A DNA stretch of 37,464 nucleotides, from NCBI GenBank assembly GCA_031253795.1, contig JAIRVR010000052.1, forward strand, positions 1-37,464, written 5' to 3'. The position numbers and the translations under genes were made by a program. This document shows positions 15,821 to 22,346 of the stretch, piece after piece. A model generated the notes under the pieces. It was not told the origin of the DNA and searched no databases. It saw nothing but the letters and a program-made list of their open reading frames with translations. The number at the start of each line of letters is the position of its first letter. Positions within the stretch are counted from its first letter, which is position 1. Origin of the DNA: Burkholderiaceae bacterium (GTDB taxonomy: Bacteria > Pseudomonadota > Gammaproteobacteria > Burkholderiales > Burkholderiaceae_C).

Positions 15821-17143
15821 TCAGTCGGTGGATGCAGGCTTGGTGGCGGTGATCACGAAGCCCTGGACGTCTTGGCCGCCTTCCTGGCGGAGCACCAGCT
15901 CCTGGGTGGATACCTGCAGGCCGACCTGGCGGCACAGCGTCTCCATGTGGCTGCGCTTGTGGGTATAGCGGTTGCTGGACTGCAGGGCAAAGTCCGGGCC
16001 GTCCTCGGCACCTGCTTCGCAGGAGAAAATGAACTCGCCGCCGGGCTTGAGGATGCGTGCCGCATTGGGCACGACGGACTGCGGATCGCCGATGTAGATC
16101 AGCACGTCAAGGCAGGTGATGACGTCGTATTCCTGGTCGGGCGTGTTGTTCAGCGCGTCCATCAGGTTGACGTTGTGGAAACGGTCGTACACGCCATGCC
16201 GGGCGGCCTGCTCGATCATCTTGAGCGAGCTGTCCACACCGATCAGATAGCCCTTCATGGCGCCCAGGTACATGCCCAGGAGGCCGGTGCCGCAACCCAG
16301 GTCCAGCAGGTTCACATCCTTTTCGGGGTGGCGCTCGATCAGCTGTTCCGCCACGATCCGGGGCAACTGGTAGCCGAGACCGCCGACCAGATGCGCATCG
16401 AAGCGCTCGGCCATGTCGTCGAACATGGCGCGGTGCATTTCGACGGGCAGGTGCTGGGGTGTCTTGGACTCGGCCATGGCGAGGTAGTAGGCCACGGTCT
16501 GGTCCTGGGGGTGCTTTTCCTTCAGCGCCTGCAGGTCCCCGAGGGCGGCCGCGTGCTCGCCACGAGCGATCAGGCTCTTGGCGCGGCCCAGTTGATAGAC
16601 CGCCTGTTCAGGGTGCTCCGAGACCAGGGCATCCCAGAGCTGGGAGGCCTCGGCATGTTCGCCCAGTTCGCTCAGGTCGGCGGCCAGATGCTGGCGCAGC
16701 ATGGGGTCGCCGGCATGCTGTTCCAGGCCCCGGCGTAGATGCCGGACGGCCATTTCCAACCGCTTGGCGCGGTGGGCGATGTCGATCACGCCTGCCAGCA
16801 CCTGGGGGTTGCTGGGCTCGATGCGGGCCACCTTCTCGGCCAGTTCCACGGCCTGGTCGAACTGGTCGCGGCGCGCACGGTACAGCGCGGTCTCCAGCAG
16901 GCCGGGCCCCCACATGGGAGCCAGCTCCAGGCAGCGTGCGAAAGCCTCATCGGCCTTGGCATGGTTGCCCGCCTTTTCAGCCATCAGGCCGGCCAGCATG
17001 AAGACGCGCGCGTCGTTCGGCATCTGGCGGTGGGCCTTGTTCAGGGTCAGGGCAGCCTTCTTCAGGTCGCCCTTCACGATCTGCTGGCGGGCCGTTTCCA
17101 GGTGCTTGCGGTTGATGTCTGCGGGAATGGAAATAGCGCTCAT
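15821..17143 (-). CDS. TPR-containing class I SAM-dependent methyltransferase
   Basis: A 440-residue protein in two parts. Residues 10-225 are a series of tetratricopeptide-like helical repeats (for example NDARVFMLAGLMAEKAGNHAK and HAKADEAFARCLELAP), normally used for protein binding. Residues 235-440 form a Rossmann-fold methyltransferase with the SAM motif LLDLGCGTGLLG (281-287 core), the acidic IGVDSS loop, and VITCLDVLIYIGD as motif II. Similar fusions are annotated as trans-aconitate/ubiquinone-like methyltransferases; the substrate cannot be assigned. ATG 17143 is preferred because the protein then starts as a soluble helix. Another in-frame ATG lies 24 bp upstream, inside an inverted repeat. 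No good Shine-Dalgarno precedes either. Confidence 0.87.
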   Translation of the reverse strand: MSAISIPADINRKHLETARQQIVKGDLKKAALTLNKAHRQMPNDARVFMLAGLMAEKAGNHAKADEAFARCLELAPMWGPGLLETALYRARRDQFDQAVELAEKVARIEPSNPQVLAGVIDIAHRAKRLEMAVRHLRRGLEQHAGDPMLRQHLAADLSELGEHAEASQLWDALVSEHPEQAVYQLGRAKSLIARGEHAAALGDLQALKEKHPQDQTVAYYLAMAESKTPQHLPVEMHRAMFDDMAERFDAHLVGGLGYQLPRIVAEQLIERHPEKDVNLLDLGCGTGLLGMYLGAMKGYLIGVDSSLKMIEQAARHGVYDRFHNVNLMDALNNTPDQEYDVITCLDVLIYIGDPQSVVPNAARILKPGGEFIFSCEAGAEDGPDFALQSSNRYTHKRSHMETLCRQVGLQVSTQELVLRQEGGQDVQGFVITATKPASTD

Positions 17144-17163
17144 GGACAAGACGGTTGGTATGT

Positions 17164-17180
17164 GCATGCGGTGCGCATGC
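17164..17180. repeat. Perfect inverted repeat upstream of the TPR-methyltransferase gene
   Basis: GCATGCG-GTG-CGCATGC lies 21 bp upstream of the chosen start and overlaps an alternative in-frame ATG. It could be an operator or a leader hairpin. If the upstream ATG were used, the repeat would be partly coding. Confidence 0.45.
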
Positions 17181-17277
17181 TGTACGGCCAAGGGGGCCAC
17201 AAGGCCCCAGGGGCAAAAAAGCGCGCTGTGGCAGTGGCGAACTTTTGATTATCGTGGATTCTGGGGCCCCGGGTGTT

Positions 17278-19353
17278 TCACGCCGCTACCGGAGCAGCCT
17301 GTGCCGGACTGGCCTGTGGATTCTCGGGCAGCAGGGGCAGGGTCAGCACGAAACAGGTGCCCCCCTGCTCCGAGGGCGTGGCCTGCACATCGCCGCCATG
17401 CAGGCGCGCAATGCGCCGGGCCACCCACAGACCCAGGCCGAAGCCCCGCGTCTGGTCCATGCGCTGGCCGCGCTCGAAACGCTCGAAGATGCGCTGCGCC
17501 GCCTCGGGGGTCAGGCCTGGACCGTCGTCGCTGACGGTCAGTTGCAGCAGTTGCGGGTCCTGCAGCCGGGCGCAGATGCGGATTTCGCCGGCCTGGGCGT
17601 ATTTCACGGCGTTGTCCACCAGATTGGACAAGGCCATGCGCACGAGCATGGGATCGCATTCCCACTGGGACGGTGCGTCCCTGGCCGACAGCCGCAGATG
17701 ATGGCGTGGCGACCAGTGCACCAGCTGGGCCGCGTCCTCCAGCAACTGGGAGATGGGCACCTGGGCGCGGTGCAGGCGCAGGGCCGGCGCATCCAGGCGG
17801 TCGCTGACCAGGCAGTTGTCCACCAGGGCCGTCAGGCGGCGGCAGGCACGCCGGATCTGCGCGGCGCGTTCAAGCTGGTCGTCGATATCGGCCGTGGGAA
17901 AGGTCTGCTGTTCGGTGGCCGCGCTGTCGACCACGGCCAGCGGTGTGCGGAATTCGTGGTTGACCATGTTGAAGAACTGGCGCTGCTCCAGCCGCAGCGT
18001 GCGTTCGCCGTGCAGGGCGGCCTGCAGGGCGTTCTGGGCGCGCAGCAGCTCGGCCGTGCGCTGGCGCACGCGCTCTTCCAGCGCATGCTCGGACCTGGCC
18101 AGCGATTCCACCAGCTGGGCCTGGCGCGCCATGGACTCCCGGAATTTCTGGATGAGGCCAGCACCCACGGCGACCGTGATGACGATGTTGACCAGCAGGG
18201 TGTTGAGCTGCCAGAAGACGCTGGTTTCCAGTGTGGGCAGGCTGGCCAGGCCGACATAGGCGGCCGTGACATAAAGCCCCATCAGCCCGTACATGGTGCT
18301 GGGCACGACCATGAGCACGTTCACCAGGCTGATGCGCTCGCGCAGCAGATTGCTCCAGGCCACGATGGCGAACAGGGCGCTGATGGCCCAGGGAGCGCTG
18401 ACGCCGATCCAGGCCCAATCCTGGTAGGTGCCCAGCGCCAGACTGGGCAGGCACAGCAGGGGCAGGCAGCCCAGGGCCAGCAAGGCCTTGTCGATGCGCT
18501 GCCAGCGGGTGCGGCGCGTGAGCAGCTCGCGCATCTGCCAGGCCAGTGCGGCGGGCAGCATCAGCGTGCCCAGGCTGACTGCTAGGTCCGCCCAGGGAGC
18601 CAGGTGGGCAGGCAGCCAGACCTGCAGGTAGCCGCGGTCGGCTGCACCATGCACCAGGACGGCCACGGCCGCTACGGCCATGGCCGTCAGGTTGCGCATG
18701 CGCAAGGCCAGGGCGGCGCCGATGATCAGCAGGGCGAGCATGAGGTTGATGCCCTGGTGCACGCCGGAGGCCCATTCCACGCGGGACACCTGGGTCATCA
18801 GGCCCGTGCTGCGCCACAGCGTGGCGTCGAGCTGCATGGGGCTGGTGGTTTGCACGCGCAGGATGAAGGGCTGGTCGTCGGTCAGCGCAAACACCAGCTG
18901 GCGGATGTGCACCCGCGGGCCTGCACGCGCGGCATCGCCGCTGTCGCGCGCACGCCAGGCACCGTCCTGGGGCTGGTACAGCGTGACGTGATCCAGGTAG
19001 CTGGGCAGGATTTCCAGCCACAGCGGATCGTGCCGGGGCGGCGTGCGGTCTGCTGCGATGGTGGGGGCCTGTACCTTGAGCCAGTACACGTCGCGGGTGT
19101 AGCCCTTGTTCAGCGGCACGTCGAGCTGCATGAAGGCGGACATCGGCATGCTGGCCACCTGGTCGATGCTCCACTGGCCCTGGGGATCTACCAGCACCTG
19201 CATGGGCAGATCCGTACCCAGCTGCAGCCGTTTGGCGGGCAGGTGCAGCAGGGCCGGGCTCAGGATGAAGCAAACCACCAGGCCCAGCGAAAAGACCAGC
19301 CAGGCTGGCAGGGCCAGACGGCTCAGGAGGCGCAAGCTGCCGTGGGTGGTCAT
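17278..19353 (-). CDS. 7TM-DISM sensor histidine kinase (kinase 1 of tandem pair)
   Basis: A 691-residue membrane kinase. TM1 is at about 13-35. A periplasmic 7TMR-DISMED2-like domain (about 40-190; the MQVLVD and KGYTRDVYWLKV region) precedes seven further helices (about 195-400). After a coiled coil come HisKA, with the H-box NHEFRTPL (His466), and HATPase with NLVDNAVKYA, VSDDGPGL, IFERFERG and GFGLGLWVARRI. The extracytoplasmic fold of such sensors often binds carbohydrate-like ligands; this ligand is unknown. It has no receiver domain, so it must signal to a separate regulator, most simply the one at 21495. Its ATG overlaps the stop of kinase 2 (ATGA) without a Shine-Dalgarno, implying coupled re-initiation. 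Confidence 0.92.
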   Translation of the reverse strand: MTTHGSLRLLSRLALPAWLVFSLGLVVCFILSPALLHLPAKRLQLGTDLPMQVLVDPQGQWSIDQVASMPMSAFMQLDVPLNKGYTRDVYWLKVQAPTIAADRTPPRHDPLWLEILPSYLDHVTLYQPQDGAWRARDSGDAARAGPRVHIRQLVFALTDDQPFILRVQTTSPMQLDATLWRSTGLMTQVSRVEWASGVHQGINLMLALLIIGAALALRMRNLTAMAVAAVAVLVHGAADRGYLQVWLPAHLAPWADLAVSLGTLMLPAALAWQMRELLTRRTRWQRIDKALLALGCLPLLCLPSLALGTYQDWAWIGVSAPWAISALFAIVAWSNLLRERISLVNVLMVVPSTMYGLMGLYVTAAYVGLASLPTLETSVFWQLNTLLVNIVITVAVGAGLIQKFRESMARQAQLVESLARSEHALEERVRQRTAELLRAQNALQAALHGERTLRLEQRQFFNMVNHEFRTPLAVVDSAATEQQTFPTADIDDQLERAAQIRRACRRLTALVDNCLVSDRLDAPALRLHRAQVPISQLLEDAAQLVHWSPRHHLRLSARDAPSQWECDPMLVRMALSNLVDNAVKYAQAGEIRICARLQDPQLLQLTVSDDGPGLTPEAAQRIFERFERGQRMDQTRGFGLGLWVARRIARLHGGDVQATPSEQGGTCFVLTLPLLPENPQASPAQAAPVAA
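17782..18130 (-). repeat. Kinase-1 copy of a near-identical HisKA block
   Basis: This segment aligns with 19863-20211 at a constant offset of 2081 bp. It includes two 66-nt stretches with no mismatch (17782-17847 and 17987-18052), including synonymous positions. The sensor halves of the two genes are much more diverged. Confidence 0.8.
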
Positions 19354-21443
19354 GGGGGAGGACTGGTGGCTTCGGCGCGTGCTGTGGGCACGCCCGGTTC
19401 GTCGGGGATGTCCCGATTCAGGGTCATGGTGAAACAGGTGCCGCCCTGGGTCGAGGGCGTCACCTGCACGTTGCCGCCGTGCATCTGGGCGATGCGGCGG
19501 GCGACCCACAGGCCCAGGCCGAAGCCGCGGGTCTGGTCCGAGCGTTCGCCGCGCTCGTGCAGGTCGAAGATGCGCAGCGCCAGCTCGGGCGACATGCCGG
19601 GGCCCTGGTCACTGACCGACAGGTGGAGATGGCTTTGTCCGTCGCCCCAGGCGCGGATGGCGATCTCGCCCGCCTTGGCGTATTTGACGGCATTGTCCAC
19701 GAGGTTGGACAGGGCGATGCGCACCAGGGTGGGGTCGCATTCCCACTGGGTGGGCGCCGCCCGGCTGTCCAGGGCCAGGTGATGGCGGCGTGACCAATGC
19801 ACCAGTTGCGCGGCATCTTCGATAAGGTCCATCAGGGGCACGCAGGCCCGCTGCAGGCTGAAGGCCGGCGCATCCAGGCGGTCGCTGACCAGGCAGTTGT
19901 CCACCAGGGCCGTCAGGCGGCGGCAGGCTCGTCGGATCTGGGCCGCCCGCTCGATCTGGTCGTCGATGTCGGCCGTGGGGAAAGTCAGCTGCTCGGTGGC
20001 GGCGCTGTCGACCACGGCCAGCGGCGTGCGGAATTCGTGGTTGACCATGTTGAAGAACTGGCGCTGTTCCAGCCGCAGCGTGCGTTCGCCGTGCAGGGCG
20101 GCCTGCAGGGCGTTCTGGGCGCGCAGCAGCTCGTCGGTGCGCTGGCGCACGCGCTCTTCCAGCACATGCTCGGATCTGGCCAGCGACTCCACCAGTTGGG
20201 CCTGGCGGATCATGGAGTTCTGGAATTTCTCGACCAGGCTGGCGCCCACGGCAATGATGATCAGGATGTACAGCAGCAGAGATTCCAGCTGCCAGATGAG
20301 CCCGGCTTCGAAGTCCGAAGGCACCAGGCCCGTATAGGCCGCCGCCACATGCACGCCCATGAGGGTGTGCAGCGTGTAGGGCACGACCACCAGCAGGTTG
20401 ACGATGGTCGGCCCCTGGCGCACCAGGTTGCTCCAGGCCACCATGGAGCTCAGGGCGCTGACCATCCAGGGCACGCTGACGGCCAGCCAGGCCCACTGCT
20501 GGTAGCGGCCCAGCGCCAGGCTGGACAGGGCCAGCAGCGGCGCGACGGTCAGTGCCAGCATCAGGCGGTCGGTGCGGCGCCAGTGCGTACCCTGGGTCAG
20601 GGTTTCGCGGGCCTGCCAGGCGAAGGCCGCCGGCAGCAGGAAGACGCCGATGCTCACCCACAGGTCGGCATGCAGCGTCCAGCCGGAAGGCAGCCACAGT
20701 TGGGCATAGCCGCGCACATTGGCGTTGTGCACCAGCACCACGAAGGCCAGCAGCGTCATGGCCTTGAGGCTGCGCATGCGCAATGCCAGGGCCGTTCCGC
20801 CCAGCAGCAGCGTCAGCACCAGGTTCACGCCCTGGTGCATGCCCGAGGCCCACTCCACGCTGGCCAGCCAGGCCATGAGCGAGGTGCTGTGCCAGACCGT
20901 GCCATACATCTGCATGGCGCTGCTGGTCTCGATGCGCAGCACAAAGGGCTGGCCCGCATGCAGGGGAAAGACCAACTGGCGCACATGAACGCGCTGGACC
21001 ATGGGCACCCGGTCGCCGCTGTCGCTGGCCTCCCACAGCCCGTCCACCTGCTGGTACAGCGTCACCCGGTCCAGATAGGGGGGCGTGATCTCCAGCCACA
21101 ACGGATCGGTGATCGCCAGGGCGCTGCTGGGCAGGCTGGCCGGGGCGGCCACCTTCAGCCAGTAGACCTGGGGGGCATAGCCACGATTCAGGGGCTCGTG
21201 CAAGGTTTCGAACGCATCATCGGGCAGGGCGGCGACGTCATGCACGCTCAGGCGATGGAGGTCATCGACCAGCACCTGCATGGGAAGGTCGGGGCCCAGG
21301 CGCAGGCCCTTGTCGGGCGGTGCCATGGTGGCCGGGCTGAGGACGAAAAAAGCCAGCACACCCAGCGATACCGCGATCCATGCAATAAATGTAAATTTTT
21401 GTTGATATTTCGAAAGTGTGAGCATTCGAGAGTGTTTGTGCAT
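19350..21443 (-). CDS. 7TM-DISM sensor histidine kinase (kinase 2 of tandem pair)
   Basis: A 697-residue paralogue of the neighbouring kinase with the same order: TM1, DISMED2-like periplasmic domain, seven-helix DISM membrane unit, coiled coil, HisKA and HATPase. The H-box His is residue 469 (NHEFRTPL); NLVDNAVKYA, VSDQGPGM and GFGLGLWVARRI are intact. The sensor halves differ clearly, so the ligands may differ, while the kinase core is nearly the same. The start is uncertain: GTG at 21479, ATG 21443 and ATG 21425 are in frame, and none has a good Shine-Dalgarno. I prefer 21443, which gives an N-terminus of the same size as kinase 1. The first 60 bp are unusually AT-rich. It is the first gene of the pair and diverges from the response regulator. 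Confidence 0.9.
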   Translation of the reverse strand: MHKHSRMLTLSKYQQKFTFIAWIAVSLGVLAFFVLSPATMAPPDKGLRLGPDLPMQVLVDDLHRLSVHDVAALPDDAFETLHEPLNRGYAPQVYWLKVAAPASLPSSALAITDPLWLEITPPYLDRVTLYQQVDGLWEASDSGDRVPMVQRVHVRQLVFPLHAGQPFVLRIETSSAMQMYGTVWHSTSLMAWLASVEWASGMHQGVNLVLTLLLGGTALALRMRSLKAMTLLAFVVLVHNANVRGYAQLWLPSGWTLHADLWVSIGVFLLPAAFAWQARETLTQGTHWRRTDRLMLALTVAPLLALSSLALGRYQQWAWLAVSVPWMVSALSSMVAWSNLVRQGPTIVNLLVVVPYTLHTLMGVHVAAAYTGLVPSDFEAGLIWQLESLLLYILIIIAVGASLVEKFQNSMIRQAQLVESLARSEHVLEERVRQRTDELLRAQNALQAALHGERTLRLEQRQFFNMVNHEFRTPLAVVDSAATEQLTFPTADIDDQIERAAQIRRACRRLTALVDNCLVSDRLDAPAFSLQRACVPLMDLIEDAAQLVHWSRRHHLALDSRAAPTQWECDPTLVRIALSNLVDNAVKYAKAGEIAIRAWGDGQSHLHLSVSDQGPGMSPELALRIFDLHERGERSDQTRGFGLGLWVARRIAQMHGGNVQVTPSTQGGTCFTMTLNRDIPDEPGVPTARAEATSPPP
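19863..20211 (-). repeat. Kinase-2 copy of the near-identical HisKA block
   Basis: Partner of 17782-18130, offset 2081 bp. The stretches 19863-19928 and 20068-20133 match the other copy at every base. Confidence 0.8.
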
Positions 21444-21494
21444 GGCAGCGGCTGCTGCACCCACTGAAAATCCGCGCACCTATAGGCAAACATC

Positions 21495-22196
21495 ATGCAG
21501 CAGACGCTAGAGCCATCGATCGAGTTCACCATCGCCGTCGTGGAAGATGATGAAGACATTCGTATCAATGTGTGTCGATTTCTAACAAAATCCGGACTGC
21601 GTTCGTGGGGCACGGACTCGGCGGAAGACTTCTATGTGCGCCTGCTGCGCGAGAAGGCCGATCTGGTCGTGGTGGACCTGGGGCTGCCCGGCGAGGATGG
21701 GCTGAGCCTGGTCAAGCGGCTGACCGAGCAACAGATTCCCGTGGTGGTGCTGACGGCGCGCGGCGACCTCGACAGCCGGATTGCCGGCCTCAATGCAGGT
21801 GCCCTGCAGTATTTCGTCAAGCCCACCGACATGAACGAACTGGTGGCCGGCATCCGTTCGCAGCTGCGCCGCAACAGCAGCCAGTCCGGGACCAGCCCGG
21901 GGCCCTTCCTGACCTGGCGGCTCGACGCGCTGTCCGCCTGCCTGGTCGCTCCCAACCACCAGATCATCGCGCTGACCAGCCGCGAGCTGGAATTGCTCAG
22001 CTGCCTGATGTCCACGCCCGGCACCATGGTCACCAAGCAGGCCCTGATCGAGACCATGGGCTATGCCGACGTCGACGACGGCTTTCACCGCATTGAATCG
22101 CAGCTGACGCGGCTGCGCCGCAAGACCCTGGACATCTCGGGAATGTCCCTGCCCGTGCGGGCCGTGTTCGGCCGCGGGCTGGTGTTCGTCCCCTAG
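21495..22196 (+). CDS. OmpR-family response regulator
   Basis: A 233-residue two-component regulator. The receiver domain (about 10-125) has the acidic pair in VVEDDED, the phospho-acceptor Asp61 in VVVDLGLPGEDG, the conserved Thr87 in VVLTARGD and Lys109 in FVKPTD. The C-terminal winged-helix DNA-binding domain (about 135-233) has LTSRELELLSCLM and the FGRGLVFVP end. It is transcribed away from the two kinases, with about 50 bp between start codons, and is their obvious partner. A TATAGG hexamer ends eight bases before the ATG with only a weak AGG, so the mRNA may be nearly leaderless. CCTATAGG in the same place is an 8-bp palindrome. The downstream IPTL-CTERM gene is a plausible target. Confidence 0.94.
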   Translation: MQQTLEPSIEFTIAVVEDDEDIRINVCRFLTKSGLRSWGTDSAEDFYVRLLREKADLVVVDLGLPGEDGLSLVKRLTEQQIPVVVLTARGDLDSRIAGLNAGALQYFVKPTDMNELVAGIRSQLRRNSSQSGTSPGPFLTWRLDALSACLVAPNHQIIALTSRELELLSCLMSTPGTMVTKQALIETMGYADVDDGFHRIESQLTRLRRKTLDISGMSLPVRAVFGRGLVFVP

Positions 22197-22217
22197 CGGG
22201 CTTTCTCCTCATGCACA

Positions 22218-22257
22218 CCGCTGCCTTGATGGCAGCGGGGGCTGCGCTCGCCCTTTT
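22218..22257 (+). terminator. Probable terminator of the response regulator gene
   Basis: CCGCTGCC, loop TTGAT, GGCAGCGG (22218-22238) is a perfect eight-pair stem beginning 21 bp after the regulator stop. A second small stem, GGGC/GCCC, then runs into TTTT (22239-22257). Either alone is modest; together they look like a 3' end. Confidence 0.5.
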
Positions 22258-22346
22258 GACGGGCAGGGCACAAAGAAATGGCGCACTCCAAGCGCCTGGT
22301 GTGGGTGTTTTCAACAGTGCAAAGCACGTAAAAAAGAGAGGTACTT

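Noticed and set aside
17184..17216. Hairpin GGGGCC-ACAA-GGCCCC as terminator of the kinase operon
   Set aside because: On the minus strand the U run comes before the stem rather than after it, so it cannot work as an intrinsic terminator for that strand.
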